Shown piece after piece: positions 51,482 to 61,564 of a stretch of DNA of 64,000 nt. Positions within the stretch are counted from its first letter, which is position 1. The number at the start of each line of letters is the position of its first letter. The DNA is from Devosia sp. FKR38. Its GTDB lineage: Bacteria; Pseudomonadota; Alphaproteobacteria; Rhizobiales; Devosiaceae. The stretch spans positions 844,456 to 908,455 of the forward strand of contig NZ_STGC01000005.1 in the NCBI RefSeq assembly GCF_005222805.1, written 5' to 3'. The position numbers and the translations under genes were made by a program. The notes beneath the pieces were generated by a model that saw only the letters and a program-made list of their open reading frames with translations, was not told where the DNA came from and ran no database searches.

Positions 51482-53674
51482 ATGGGGCTGGTACGGTCGC
51501 GCAGAACCGCATTGATGTGCGGAATAGCGCTTGGAATGGTTGGGCTGCAGGGGGCTGCGGCGCAGCAGAATGCAAATGCCACCAATATTACGCTGCTGGA
51601 GCGCTTGGTGATCGGCCTGGGCACCCCCAAAGTGGCCATCGACACGCCGCAGGCCGTGACGGTGATCGCCCAGCAGGACATCGATCGCACGCAGGCAGCG
51701 ACCACCGGCGCACTGTTCCAGGACGTGCCGGGCGTGTCCATGGTCGGCAGCTCGCGCCAATTGGGCGAGGCCTTCAACATCCGCGGCATCGGCACCACCG
51801 AGAACTCGTCCGACGGGGCCCGCGTGGTGGTGAATGTGGACGGCGCGCCCAAGTTCAACGAGCAATACCGCATGGGCTCGTTCTTTTCCGAACCCGAGCT
51901 CTATCGGCAGGTCGAGGTGCTGCGCGGGCCTGGTTCCTCCACGCTCTATGGTGCGGGCGCGCTGGGCGGCGTGATCAATTTCACCACCAAGGATGCCTCC
52001 GATTTCATCGCCGATGGCGCCACCGGCGCGGTGCGGGTCAAGGAGAGCTTTGACAGCAATGGCCTGGGCACGGCGACCTCCGTGGTGCTGGCGCATCGGG
52101 CCAGCGAGAATCTCGATCTGCTCGCCACCGGCACCTGGCGCCGCTCCAACAATGTGACCCAGGCCTCGGGCGCGGTGATGACCGGGTCCGAATTCGACAC
52201 CTGGAGCGGACTGCTCAAGGGCACCGTCCGCTTTGGCGACAACAATGAACAGGTGCTGCGCGCCTCCTATCAGCGCTGGTACAGCCAGGCCTTCAACCAG
52301 GCCTATGCCCAGACGGGCACCGGCGGCGCCGGCGGCCTGATTGTCAGCCGTCCCGGCACGCCCGGCTCCACGCTGGGCGATATGTTCGGCATCATCGACC
52401 GCAAGGTCACCGACCAGACCGCCGTGCTGTCCTATGAGAACCCGGCCAGCGACAATCCCTGGGTGGATATCAACGTCAATCTGAGCTGGTCCGACATCCA
52501 GAACAACCAGTACAACCACCGCAGCTCAACCGGCGTGCCCACGGCCCAGACCGGCACCAATGTGCTGGCCGACACCGTCTATGGCTATCGCACCCTGCAA
52601 CTGCAGGCCGACAACACGGTGGAGTGGATCGGCGAGGACTTCGAGAACTATTTCACGTTTGGGCTGCAGACCAGCACGCTGGACCGCAGTGTGACGCGAC
52701 CGGCGACCGCTCAGGCCCTGCCGGCCCATCCCCAGGGCACCGAGAACAAGCTTGGCCTGTTTGCCCAGGACGAGTTCATCTACGATGAGCGCCTGACCCT
52801 GATTGCCGGCATGCGCGCCGATTTCCACTGGGTCAAGCCAACCAGCGCTGGCGTGCGCGACATCGACGGCAGCGCCTTTTCGCCCAAGCTGGCAGCGCAT
52901 TACAAGCTGACCGACAATCTGGCGGTGTTTGCCTCGGTGGCCCATACCGAACGCATGCCCACCATCGATGAGCTCTATTCGGTGGCCGCGCCCGTTGCTG
53001 CCGGCGGCGGCAGTGCCGGCAGCTCAGGCAAGCTGGCCAGCCTCGACCTGCGCAAGGAACAGGCCAATACGGTGGAAGGCGGCTTCTCGCTCAGCACCTA
53101 TGACCTGTTCCAGGACGGCGACAGCGCCAGCGCCAAGACGACGCTGTTCTATAGCGACCTGACCGATCTGATCGCCTCGACCGGCACGGCACCGGCGGCC
53201 GGTCGCGCCGCGCCGCCCTATTATGCCAATATCGCCTCGGCCCGCATCTATGGCGTCGAGATCGAAGGCGCCTATAACTCGGACCTCTGGTACACCAATC
53301 TGGCCTATACCTTCACCATCGGTGACGATCTGGTGACCAATAAGCCGCTGACCACCGTGCCGCAGAACAAGCTGGTGGCCACGCTCGGCGCCCGCCATGC
53401 CGAATGGAACCTCGACTATGGCGTGCGCGCGACCCTGGCGTCCGAAGGCGCCTATATCGTGCCCACGTCTTCGGGCGCCGATGGCGCAGCCACCGGCTAT
53501 GGCACGGTTGACCTCTTTGCCAACTGGAAGCCGGACGCCGGCCCGCTGGCCGGCACACAGATCCAGGCCGGTATCGACAATCTGTTCAATGCCGACTACC
53601 GCCAAAACCTGTCGGTGGACCGCTCACGGGGCCGCACCTTCAAGATCGGCCTCAGCAAGCAGTTCGACTACTGA
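51482..53674 (+). CDS. hmuR: TonB-dependent heme/iron receptor
   Basis: A 730-residue outer-membrane receptor. Signal peptide to about residue 28 (ALMCGIALGMVGLQGAAAQ); plug domain with VAIDTPQAVTVIAQQDID, DVPGVSMVGSSRQLGEAFNIRGIG and EVLRGPGSSTLYGAGALGGVINF; then a 22-strand barrel ending in GRTFKIGLSKQFDY with the terminal aromatic residue. The FRAP-like box of heme receptors is degenerate (ERMPTIDELY). ATG 51482 follows GGAG. Heme specificity is inferred from the divergent hmu operon. Confidence 0.88.
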   Translation: MGLVRSRRTALMCGIALGMVGLQGAAAQQNANATNITLLERLVIGLGTPKVAIDTPQAVTVIAQQDIDRTQAATTGALFQDVPGVSMVGSSRQLGEAFNIRGIGTTENSSDGARVVVNVDGAPKFNEQYRMGSFFSEPELYRQVEVLRGPGSSTLYGAGALGGVINFTTKDASDFIADGATGAVRVKESFDSNGLGTATSVVLAHRASENLDLLATGTWRRSNNVTQASGAVMTGSEFDTWSGLLKGTVRFGDNNEQVLRASYQRWYSQAFNQAYAQTGTGGAGGLIVSRPGTPGSTLGDMFGIIDRKVTDQTAVLSYENPASDNPWVDINVNLSWSDIQNNQYNHRSSTGVPTAQTGTNVLADTVYGYRTLQLQADNTVEWIGEDFENYFTFGLQTSTLDRSVTRPATAQALPAHPQGTENKLGLFAQDEFIYDERLTLIAGMRADFHWVKPTSAGVRDIDGSAFSPKLAAHYKLTDNLAVFASVAHTERMPTIDELYSVAAPVAAGGGSAGSSGKLASLDLRKEQANTVEGGFSLSTYDLFQDGDSASAKTTLFYSDLTDLIASTGTAPAAGRAAPPYYANIASARIYGVEIEGAYNSDLWYTNLAYTFTIGDDLVTNKPLTTVPQNKLVATLGARHAEWNLDYGVRATLASEGAYIVPTSSGADGAATGYGTVDLFANWKPDAGPLAGTQIQAGIDNLFNADYRQNLSVDRSRGRTFKIGLSKQFDY

Positions 53675-53682
53675 CCCACACC

Positions 53683-53704
53683 AAGGGCCCCGCAAGGGGC
53701 CCTT
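53683..53704. terminator. Stem-loop after the receptor gene
   Basis: AAGGGCCCC and GGGGCCCTT are perfect 9-bp arms around GCAA, 9 bp after the stop. There is no long T run, but the A/T ends of the stem could serve. No gene or other signal was seen in the remaining 258 bp before the next gene. Confidence 0.65.
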
Positions 53705-53962
53705 CGGCTATCGGGGCGCTCGCAACAGGCCGGCTGCACAAACCTGATGTTCTCACCAGGATCTGCACAAAATCTGCAAGCCGCCTGGGCACTCTGGCGG
53801 GCATGCACACCCCTGTTCGCCCCCCATCCAGATCGTCCATCCACCTGCCAGCCAGCATCGTCAACGACAGCTGGTGGCTGCTGGCCGCGGTCCCGCCTTT
53901 GCCGGGCCGGGGACAGCGGCGAACAGGCCGCATCTTTCGCGTCATTGATGGAGGCCTGACCC

Positions 53963-55486
53963 ATGCAGAACCCGACAATTCCGACACCACGCCCGCAGGC
54001 GATGCTGCTGGCCACCGGCCTCACCATCGCTCTGGTGGTGCTGACTGACCGTCTGCTGTTCGACGTCGCGGCCGGCATCAACCTGTTTGTGGTCGTCCTG
54101 GCCATCGGCCTTGCCATCCTTGGTGTCGCCTGGCGCCGGGGGCGGCAGAGGCAGGGCGCGCTGGGCCTTGTGGTCGTCGTGGTCCTGGCGCTGCCCCTGG
54201 CTGAGGCGCCGTCACTGACGGGCGTCGGACTCTCCATGCTCGGGCTGGGCGTGGCAGCGCTGATGGCTGTTCGCCTGTTGCCCGACCGGCTCGAGCGCGT
54301 TCCCGCGACCCTGCTGCGCTTCATGCTGCCGGCGCCGGCCACACTGGCCCGCGACGCGGTGCGGCTGGGTCCGGTCCTGCGGCAGCGGCTGGGGCGGCGA
54401 ACCGCGCCCTGGCTGATCGCCTGGATCGTGCCGCTCGGCCTGGGCGCTGTCTTTGCCTATCTGTTCGCGGCGGCCAATCCCCTGATCGAGACCATGCTGT
54501 CCGGCGTGCGGCTGGACAGCGCCCTCTCGCTGCTCAATCCGCTGCGCCTGTTGTTCTGGCTGATCATGGCCATGGGCCTCTGGGCGCTGCTGCGCCCCAG
54601 ATTGCTGCGGCGCCTGCGGCGCATCGCGCCTGCCATGGCTGCGCCGCTCCCGGAATCGCTCTGGCTCGGCACGACGGCGGTGCTGCGGTCCCTGCTGGTT
54701 TTCAACGCGCTCTTTGCCATCGAGACCGCACTGGATCTCACCTATCTCTGGGGTGGGGTGGAACTGCCGGGCGGCATGAGCCATGCCGACTATGCCCATC
54801 GCGGCGCCTATCCGCTGATCGTGACGGCGCTGCTGGCCGGGGCCTTCGTGCTGGCCGCCATGCGCGAGCAGGGGGCGGCCCGCGACAACAGGGCGATCCG
54901 CATCCTGATCTATCTGTTCATTGCCCAGAATGTGCTGCTGTGCCTGTCGGCCATGCTGCGGCTCGAGCTTTATGTCGAGGCCTATTCGCTGACCGAACTG
55001 CGGCTGGCGGCGGGCATCTGGATGGGCCTGGTGGCGGTGGGGCTCGTGCTGGTGCTGCTGCGCATCTGGTGGCGCAAATCCAATGGCTGGCTGATCGCGA
55101 CCAATCTGCTCGCGCTGGTGAGCGTGTTCTATGGCACGGCCATGCTGGACCTGAACGGCCAGATCGCCCGCTTCAATGTCGAGCACAGCCTGGATGTCAG
55201 CAAGCAGGGTCTGCCGATCGATATCGACTATCTCGCCAGCCTGGGGACCAGCGCGATCCCGGCCTTTGACCGGCTGATTCCACGCCTGGCGGTGGGCAGC
55301 GACCGCTGGAGCGCGGCCGTCGAGTACCGCGCCGACCTGGCCGGCATGGCCGAGCGCGGCGGGCTCGACTGGCGCAGCTGGAATTGGCGGGCCGCGCGCC
55401 TGGACCACTATCTGGCCATGCACGCGGTTGCGTCGGCGCCACCGAACCGGCAAAACGGTCGCATGGTCACCAGGGGACCCGCATGA
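53963..55486 (+). CDS. DUF4173/DUF4153-type polytopic membrane protein
   Basis: A 507-residue protein with about 11-12 hydrophobic helices in the first ~420 residues and a soluble C-terminal ~85 residues. YAHRGAYPLIVTALLAGAFVLAA and LDLTYLWGGVELPGGMSHADY are the recognisable family segments. Function is unknown. ATG 53963 has GGAGG eight bases upstream. Its stop overlaps the response-regulator start (ATGA), so the three genes form one unit and this protein may be the sensor or the target of the two-component system. Confidence 0.85.
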   Translation: MQNPTIPTPRPQAMLLATGLTIALVVLTDRLLFDVAAGINLFVVVLAIGLAILGVAWRRGRQRQGALGLVVVVVLALPLAEAPSLTGVGLSMLGLGVAALMAVRLLPDRLERVPATLLRFMLPAPATLARDAVRLGPVLRQRLGRRTAPWLIAWIVPLGLGAVFAYLFAAANPLIETMLSGVRLDSALSLLNPLRLLFWLIMAMGLWALLRPRLLRRLRRIAPAMAAPLPESLWLGTTAVLRSLLVFNALFAIETALDLTYLWGGVELPGGMSHADYAHRGAYPLIVTALLAGAFVLAAMREQGAARDNRAIRILIYLFIAQNVLLCLSAMLRLELYVEAYSLTELRLAAGIWMGLVAVGLVLVLLRIWWRKSNGWLIATNLLALVSVFYGTAMLDLNGQIARFNVEHSLDVSKQGLPIDIDYLASLGTSAIPAFDRLIPRLAVGSDRWSAAVEYRADLAGMAERGGLDWRSWNWRAARLDHYLAMHAVASAPPNRQNGRMVTRGPA

Positions 55487-56178
55487 GCTGCAGAATACTC
55501 GTCGTTGACGATGAGCCCCATATTCGCGACGTCATCAGCTTCGCCCTGCAGCGCGCTGGCATGCAGGTGATCCCGGCGCGCGACGGAGCCGAGGCGCTGA
55601 TCGCCTGGCGCCGCCATGCGCCGGACCTGATCGTGCTCGATATCGGCCTGCCCGAGCGCGATGGCTTGGACGTCTGCCGCACCATCCGCAAGACCTCCGA
55701 GGTCCCGATCCTGTTCCTGTCAGCCCGCGATGAGGATGTCGACCGCATCATCGGCCTCGAAATCGGCGGCGACGACTATGTCAGCAAGCCCTTCAGCCCG
55801 CGCGAGCTGGTGGCGCGGGTCAAGGCCATCCTCAAGCGCAGCGCCCATGGCGCCCCGACCGCATCGGACACGCTGGTCAGCGGCGCCCTGCGGCTCGACC
55901 GCACCGCCCATGCCGTGACCTGGGCTGAAGCGGCGATTCCACTGACCGCGCTGGAATTTGCCGTGCTGTCGGCCCTGGTCGGGCGGCCGGACATGGTGTT
56001 TTCGCGCGCGCAACTGATCGCCACCGCCTATGGCGGCTCCATCCATGTCGCCGACCGCACCGTCGACAGCCATGTCCGCAACATAAGGGCCAAATTTGTT
56101 GCTGCCGGCTGCCCGCGGATCATTACCACGGTGCATGGCGTCGGCTTCCGGCTGGCCACGCCCGGGGCCGGGTCATGA
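55483..56178 (+). CDS. OmpR family response regulator
   Basis: A 231-residue regulator: receiver with acidic VDDEP, phosphoacceptor Asp53 in LIVLDIGLPERDG and SKPFSPREL (Lys); C-terminal winged helix with LTALEFAVLSALVGRPDMVFSRAQL and VDSHVRNIRAKF. The start ATG 55483 overlaps the upstream stop; the longer frame from 55384 is inside that gene. CreB-like in the receiver but not assignable to an orthologue by eye. Confidence 0.95.
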   Translation: MSCRILVVDDEPHIRDVISFALQRAGMQVIPARDGAEALIAWRRHAPDLIVLDIGLPERDGLDVCRTIRKTSEVPILFLSARDEDVDRIIGLEIGGDDYVSKPFSPRELVARVKAILKRSAHGAPTASDTLVSGALRLDRTAHAVTWAEAAIPLTALEFAVLSALVGRPDMVFSRAQLIATAYGGSIHVADRTVDSHVRNIRAKFVAAGCPRIITTVHGVGFRLATPGAGS

Positions 56179-57185
56179 CCGGTTCGCCCCAGGTCCCGGG
56201 CAAGTGGCGACCGTCGCTGGCGCTGGTGGTCTATGGCGTGCTGCTGGCCGTGCTCGGCCTGCCGTCGGGCCTGATCGTCCTGGTGCGCCTGGTGGGCGGA
56301 CGCGGCCTGTCGACGCTCGAGATCGGTGTGCTGATCGCTTCGCTGGTGGCAACGCTGGTCATCGCCTATGTGCTGACCCGGGCGGTGCAGCGGCCCATCG
56401 AATCGCTGGCGATGCGGGCTCGTGCCATCACCCAGGGCGGGCGCGACGCTATTCTGCCGCCCACCGCCTATGGCACCGCCGAGCTGGCGACACTGTCGCA
56501 GGCCTTCCTCGACCTGGCGTCCAAGCTGATGGACCGGACCGAATATATGCGCTCCTTTGCGGCCCATGTTTCCCATGAGCTCAAATCCCCGCTGACCGCG
56601 ATCCGGGGCTCGGCCGAGCTGATGCGCGACGAGGGCGACAGCATGACGCCGGCCGAGCGCGACAAATTCCTCAACAATATCCTGACCGACGCGGACCGGC
56701 TGGCGCGGCTGGTGGATCGGCTGCGCGAACTGGCCCAGGCCGAGATGCCACTGCAATCGGGCACCACCACGCTGGACGCCGTGCTGCGCGATCTGGGCGC
56801 GCGCTTTGGCCGGCTCGAGCTGCACGCGACCGGGACTGATATCGCTCTCGCCCTGCCAGCGGAGACGCTGGGCATTGTGCTGGGCCATCTGGCGGACAAT
56901 GCCAGCCAGCACGGCGCCACCCGGCTGTCGCTTGCAGCCACTGGGGATGGGAGGTCGGTGACCCTCACGGTCAGTGACAACGGATCGGGCATCTCCGAGG
57001 GCAATCGCGACCGCCTGTTCCAGCCCTTTTTCACCACGCGACGCGAAACGGGTGGCACCGGCATGGGGCTGGACATCGTCAGGGCCATGCTGGCTGCCCA
57101 CGGCGCCGAGATCGCGCTGATCCCGACGACGACAGGCGCCGTCTTCAGCATCCGCGCGCCACAGACCGATGCACCGCCCGGCTAA
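56175..57185 (+). CDS. Sensor histidine kinase with minimal periplasmic domain
   Basis: A 336-residue kinase. Two helices (about 14-38 and 49-69) are joined by only about ten periplasmic residues, then HAMP-like sequence (RPIESLAMRARAITQGG), the dimerisation helix with His134 in HVSHELKSPLTAIRG, and the catalytic domain: LADNASQHG (N box), VSDNGSGI (G1) and GGTGMGLDIV (G2). The H-box resembles CreC. Such short-loop kinases sense through the membrane or a partner; the cotranscribed DUF4173 protein is the obvious candidate. Start overlaps the regulator stop by four bases. Confidence 0.94.
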   Translation: MTGSPQVPGKWRPSLALVVYGVLLAVLGLPSGLIVLVRLVGGRGLSTLEIGVLIASLVATLVIAYVLTRAVQRPIESLAMRARAITQGGRDAILPPTAYGTAELATLSQAFLDLASKLMDRTEYMRSFAAHVSHELKSPLTAIRGSAELMRDEGDSMTPAERDKFLNNILTDADRLARLVDRLRELAQAEMPLQSGTTTLDAVLRDLGARFGRLELHATGTDIALALPAETLGIVLGHLADNASQHGATRLSLAATGDGRSVTLTVSDNGSGISEGNRDRLFQPFFTTRRETGGTGMGLDIVRAMLAAHGAEIALIPTTTGAVFSIRAPQTDAPPG

Positions 57186-57228
57186 CCGGGCAGGGCGGTG
57201 GGGCATGACACATGCCCCTGAGCGCCCG

Positions 57229-57852
57229 TTACGTCGCCGGCCATAGGCTGCGGGCGGCGGTTACCAGCTGGCTGGTGGTCTTGAGCAGCAGCGCCGTGTC
57301 GCGCGTGGCCAGCCATTGGTTCAGAATGCCGACAAAGCAGGCGTAGATGAAGTTCGACAGCTCAGCGATCCGGGGCGCATCGGCCGCCGAGACGTCGCTC
57401 GACCGCCCGAGACACTCGGCATAGAGCTGCTTGATCTCGCGCTCCTTGTCGGCGGCAAGATGGGCCGCCTGGGGGACGCGCAGGACGTATAGCGTCATTT
57501 CCTGCAGCACCAGCTGTTCGCCCGGCGCGCTCTCGATCTCTTGCCAGATAAATCCCAGCAGGTCGGCGATGCGATCATGCAGGGTCTGCGGCGCGCTGAA
57601 ACGCTCGTCCAGCCGCCCGCGATAGTTCGACGCTAGCACGGCCATGACACTGAGGATGATCTCCTCCTTGTCATGGAAGTGGTAATGCAGCGTCGCCACA
57701 TTCACTCCGGCGGCCTCAGCGATCTTGCGGGTGGTGGCGTGATAGACGCCCTCCGAGATCATCACGCGCAAAGCGGCACTGACAATCTGCTCGCGGCGCC
57801 CGTCGCTGTTCGGACGCGGGCGGCTTTTGCGCGGTGTAGTCTGTTCCGCCAA
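57229..57852 (-). CDS. TetR family transcriptional regulator
   Basis: A 207-residue repressor: helix-turn-helix YHATTRKIAEAAGVNVATLHYHFHDKEEI and a helical ligand domain ending ATRDTALLLKTTSQLVTAARSLW. I place the start at TTG 57852 because GGGAG lies eight bases before it and the conserved domain follows (AEQTTPRKSRPRPNSDGRR); the longer reading to 57945 runs into the amidase gene. It is the second gene after the amidase on the same strand and likely controls it and the divergent importer. Confidence 0.9.
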   Translation of the reverse strand: MAEQTTPRKSRPRPNSDGRREQIVSAALRVMISEGVYHATTRKIAEAAGVNVATLHYHFHDKEEIILSVMAVLASNYRGRLDERFSAPQTLHDRIADLLGFIWQEIESAPGEQLVLQEMTLYVLRVPQAAHLAADKEREIKQLYAECLGRSSDVSAADAPRIAELSNFIYACFVGILNQWLATRDTALLLKTTSQLVTAARSLWPAT

Positions 57853-57872
57853 CTGATATTCTCCCAAAGCGG

Positions 57873-59285
57873 TCAGTCCCTGACAGGGTCGATCGGGGCT
57901 GTCGGCCCGATCCTGGCCTCCAAGACCCTGGCCGCAGCCAGGCATCGCTCATCCATAAACCGTGCGGCAATGATTTGCACCCCGGCGGGGGCATCCTGTG
58001 CCATGCCGGCCGGTACAGAAATGGCGGGCAGGGCCAGCCCCGCCGTGGCCGACAGGGGCGTGAAGGCCTGCATGATGGTCGCCATGGTCGCCAGCCCGTT
58101 CTGGTCATGCTGCAGCGGAAAGGTCGGCTGGAAGGCTGTGGGCACCAGCAGGATGGGGTAGCTGGCAAAAAAGGCCTGCCATTCGCGCAGGATGGTCATC
58201 CGGCGCTCCCAGGCGTCATGCTCGCCGGCGGCATCGTAGACGGGCAGGTTGCCGGCGGTGTCATGGAAGGCGCGGCGGAACGCGTCATCGCCCACCGAGA
58301 GCATGAACTCGCGCACCTTGCCGCTGCATTCGGCATAGAGCAGTGCCATCCACAGCTCGGCCATCTCGGCCAGGCGCGGCGGAGCGACCTCTTCGACGAT
58401 ATAGCCGGCGTCTTCCAGCCAGCCAGCCGCGCGCCGCAGAACCGCAGCCACTTCGGGATGGGTGCCGAATTCGGCTTCGCCGGTAAAGAGCGCAACCCGG
58501 CAGGGCTGGTCCAGCCCCGGCTGGGGCGCCAACGGCGGCACAGCGCAGGGGTCGCGGTGGTCATAGTGTTCAAGCACAGTCAGGCCGACCGCGATGTCGC
58601 GCACCGAACGCGCCAGCACGCCCTCGGTGGCCGCGATCTGCAGGCACAGGGATTTTTCGGCCCCCTGGGCGGGATTGTAGCTGGGCAGACGCCCCACCGT
58701 GGGGCGCATGCCATAGATGCCGCAGGCCCCGGCGGGCAGGCGCAGGGACCCGGCCACGTCATTGCCATGGGCAATGCTGCCGATGCCGATGGCCGAGGCC
58801 ACCGCAGCCCCGCCACTCGATCCGCCCGGCGACAGCGTCGCCCCCCAGGGGTTGCGGGTCTCGCCATAGAGCGCATTGCTGCTGAACCAGCGATAGGAGA
58901 AGGTCGGGATATTGGTGCGGCCCACGATGACCGCGCCGCCTTGCCGCAGATTGGCCACCGAGGCGCTGTCAGCCATGGCCATCGCGTCCTTGAAGGCGAC
59001 CACACCATGGGTGGTGGCATGGCCGACCATGTCAACATTGACCTTGGTGGTGATCGGCACGCCATGCAGCGGGCCCAGCGCATCGCCGCGCGCACGGGCC
59101 GCGTCGGCGGCATCGGCGGCAGCCAGTGCCTCGGCCTCGAGCTCCTCGACCACGGCATTGACCGCCGGATTGACCGCCTGCATGCGGTCGATCACCGAAC
59201 GCGTGGCCTCCCGGCTCGAAATGACGCCGGCCTTTATGGCCGTGGCCGTCGCAACAGAATCCCAGGTCCAGATTTCTCCACCCAT
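57873..59285 (-). CDS. Amidase signature family hydrolase
   Basis: A 470-residue amidase. The Ser-cisSer-Lys triad is Lys81 (PITTKVNVD), Ser156 (SPGGSSGG) and Ser180 (NDVAGSLRLPA); Lys to Ser spacing of 99 equals that of fatty acid amide hydrolase. It probably hydrolyses an amide taken up by the divergent branched-chain-type importer, giving ammonia or an amine. No signal peptide, so cytoplasmic. AspRS-linked GatA is unlikely: no gatB/gatC nearby. Confidence 0.93.
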   Translation of the reverse strand: MGGEIWTWDSVATATAIKAGVISSREATRSVIDRMQAVNPAVNAVVEELEAEALAAADAADAARARGDALGPLHGVPITTKVNVDMVGHATTHGVVAFKDAMAMADSASVANLRQGGAVIVGRTNIPTFSYRWFSSNALYGETRNPWGATLSPGGSSGGAAVASAIGIGSIAHGNDVAGSLRLPAGACGIYGMRPTVGRLPSYNPAQGAEKSLCLQIAATEGVLARSVRDIAVGLTVLEHYDHRDPCAVPPLAPQPGLDQPCRVALFTGEAEFGTHPEVAAVLRRAAGWLEDAGYIVEEVAPPRLAEMAELWMALLYAECSGKVREFMLSVGDDAFRRAFHDTAGNLPVYDAAGEHDAWERRMTILREWQAFFASYPILLVPTAFQPTFPLQHDQNGLATMATIMQAFTPLSATAGLALPAISVPAGMAQDAPAGVQIIAARFMDERCLAAARVLEARIGPTAPIDPVRD

Positions 59286-59386
59286 GACGAACAGGCCTCC
59301 CGCCCAATTGTGTCCGGGACTGCACTGCGCCTGTCTGTGCGGACGCTTGGTGGCACCGAACCAAGGTTATTGACTCGGCAATATCT

Positions 59387-59413
59387 CAATCATATGATTT
59401 GGTCAATTGATTG
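59387..59413. promoter_or_regulatory. Nested palindromes between amidase and importer operons
   Basis: CAATCA (59387-59392) and TGATTG (59408-59413) are inverted arms 15 bp apart; inside lie the perfect palindromes AATCATATGATT (59388-59399) and TCAATTGA (59403-59410). A strong candidate TetR operator controlling both directions. Confidence 0.7.
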
Positions 59414-59454
59414 GATCACCTAAACGGTGGCCACGATCCTTGGGAGGGGACATC

Positions 59455-60786
59455 ATGACTGAGATCAACCACACCACATTTGCGCCTGCGCCGTCGCGCC
59501 GCTCGGTGCTCAAGGGCTTCGCCGCAGCCGGCGTGGCCACGGCCTTCACGCTGCGTTTCCCGGCCGTGCATGGCCAGGAGACCAGCACGCTCAAGATCGG
59601 TTGGGTGGCGGCGCTGTCCGGCCCCGGTGCGCTGTTTGGCGAGGCGACTGACTTCGTCAAAGCGCAGCTCGAAGCCCGCTTCGGTGGCGGCCTCGAAATC
59701 GCCGGCAAGACCTATTCGGTCGAAATCCTGGTGCGCGACAGCCAGAGCTCGGTCAACGTGGCCGCCCAGATCACCACCGAACTGATGACGCGCGACAAGG
59801 TGGACCTCATTGTTGCCTCTGAAGCGCTGGGCGCGGTGGCAGGTGGCCAGATGGCGGTGATCAATCGCACGCCGATCATCTCGACCCTGTTCCCCTCCGA
59901 CGCCATGATCGGCGTTCGCGGCGGCCCGGAAGCCTATAGCAATGGCGGCACGCCCTGGACCTTCCACTTCCTGTTCGACACCGCCGATGTCGGTGCCGCC
60001 TATATCGGCATGTGGGAGCCGGTTCGCGCCCGGCTCAACGACACGGTGGGCACATTCTATGTGGATCAGCCGGCGGCGCAGGGCTTTGCCCATCCCCAGT
60101 TCGGCCTGCCGGCCTTTCTGGCGCAGGCCAAGTACAAGACCGTCGACGGCGGCATGTTCAAGGTGGAGACCGACGATTTCTCCAACCAGGTTGCCACCTT
60201 CCGGGATGGCAATGCCCAGATCCTGACCGGCTTCATGTTCGCCAACCACTTCGCCTCCTTCTGGCGGGCAGCTGGTCAGGGCAATTACCAGCCCGAGATC
60301 GTCACCGTCGCCGGTGCCTTCCTGTTCCCCGGTGGCATCGATGCCCTGGGCGACCGCGGCGACGGCGTCTCCACCGAGATCTGGTGGTCGCCCAAGACCC
60401 CCTTCACCTCCAGCCTGACCGGACAGACCGCGGGCGCCCTTGCCGCCGAGTGGGAATCCACCACCGGCACGCAGTGGACCCCCGTGCTCGGCTACACCCA
60501 TGCCATCTGGGAAGTGGCCGTCCACGCGCTGGTCGCATCAGGCGATCCCAAGGATCGCGAAGCGGTGCGGGCGGCGCTGGCCGCCACCAATCTGGAGACC
60601 GTGGTCGGCCCGGTGGACTTCACCAATACGCCGGTGCCCGGCATCACCAAGACGCCGCTGGTCGCCGGGCAATGGCGCAAGGCCAAGTCCGGCCCCTACA
60701 AATACGACCTGCTGGTGACCCACAACGGCACCTCTGCGCCCTATGCGTTGGACGACGAGTTCAAGCTGCTGTCCGACCTGGCTTGA
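59455..60786 (+). CDS. Branched-chain-type ABC transporter substrate-binding protein with Tat signal
   Basis: A 443-residue LivJ/AmiC-type binding protein (peripla_BP_6): LKIGWVAALSGPGALFGE opens the mature part, then LIVASEALGAVAGGQ and GTPWTFHFLFDTADVG. The N-terminus has a twin-arginine signal, SRRSVLKGFAAAGVATAFTL, rather than Sec. ATG 59455 (MTEINHTTF) follows GGGAGGGG. With the amidase it suggests uptake of an amide or urea-like compound rather than an amino acid. Confidence 0.92.
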   Translation: MTEINHTTFAPAPSRRSVLKGFAAAGVATAFTLRFPAVHGQETSTLKIGWVAALSGPGALFGEATDFVKAQLEARFGGGLEIAGKTYSVEILVRDSQSSVNVAAQITTELMTRDKVDLIVASEALGAVAGGQMAVINRTPIISTLFPSDAMIGVRGGPEAYSNGGTPWTFHFLFDTADVGAAYIGMWEPVRARLNDTVGTFYVDQPAAQGFAHPQFGLPAFLAQAKYKTVDGGMFKVETDDFSNQVATFRDGNAQILTGFMFANHFASFWRAAGQGNYQPEIVTVAGAFLFPGGIDALGDRGDGVSTEIWWSPKTPFTSSLTGQTAGALAAEWESTTGTQWTPVLGYTHAIWEVAVHALVASGDPKDREAVRAALAATNLETVVGPVDFTNTPVPGITKTPLVAGQWRKAKSGPYKYDLLVTHNGTSAPYALDDEFKLLSDLA

Positions 60787-60849
60787 TCGCCGTGACCGAC
60801 TGGGAGCCCAGTGTGCTCCCGGTCATCCCATAGGGTGAGGAGGGGCCGG

Positions 60850-61564
60850 ATGGTCGCAGTTCTGGACGTCGCTGACGTCTCCAAGCGCTATGGCGCAAAG
60901 CTGGTGGTCGACAAGGTAAGCCTTGCCGTTTCGACCGGCGAATGCCTGGGCATCATTGGTCCCAATGGGGCCGGCAAGACCACGCTGTTCAATCTGCTCG
61001 ACGGTTCGGCCCAATCCGATTCCGGCACGGTCACGGTGGCCGGACAGGATATTTCGCGCTGGCCGCAATACCGGCGGGCCCGCATGGGGGTCGGGCGCGC
61101 CTATCAGGTGCCGCGTCCATTCACCGGGCTCACCGTCTATGAAAACGTGCTGGCAGGGATTGTGCATAGCCCCGCCGCCGGCGCGCGTCCCGGTCAGCGC
61201 GCGCTGGAGGTGCTCGAGCGCGTCGGCCTGGCCGACAAGCGCAATGTCATCGCGGCGCAATTGCCGCTGCTCGACCGCAAGCGGCTGGAACTGGCCAAGG
61301 CGGTAAGCGTGGGCAGCAAGGTGCTGCTGCTCGACGAGGTGGCCGGTGGCCTCACCGAAGGGGAGGTGCTGGACCTGGTCGAAATGGTCAAGCAGCTCAA
61401 GCGTGACCATGCGGTGCTGTGGATCGAGCATATCGCCCATGCCCTGATGGCCGCCGCCGACCGCATCCTGGTGCTGCACTTCGGCGCCAAGCTGATCGAA
61501 GGGGCGCCCCAGCAAGTCATGGCAGCGGCGGTCGTCAAGGAAGTCTATCTCGGGATATCGGTCG

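Noticed and set aside
53963-57185. CreBCD system
   Set aside because: The kinase H-box resembles CreC, but the membrane protein is DUF4173-like, not CreD, and the kinase lacks the larger CreC sensor region.
57873-59285. GatA subunit of the tRNA amidotransferase
   Set aside because: No gatB or gatC nearby, and the gene is paired with a TetR regulator and an importer, which suggests a catabolic amidase.
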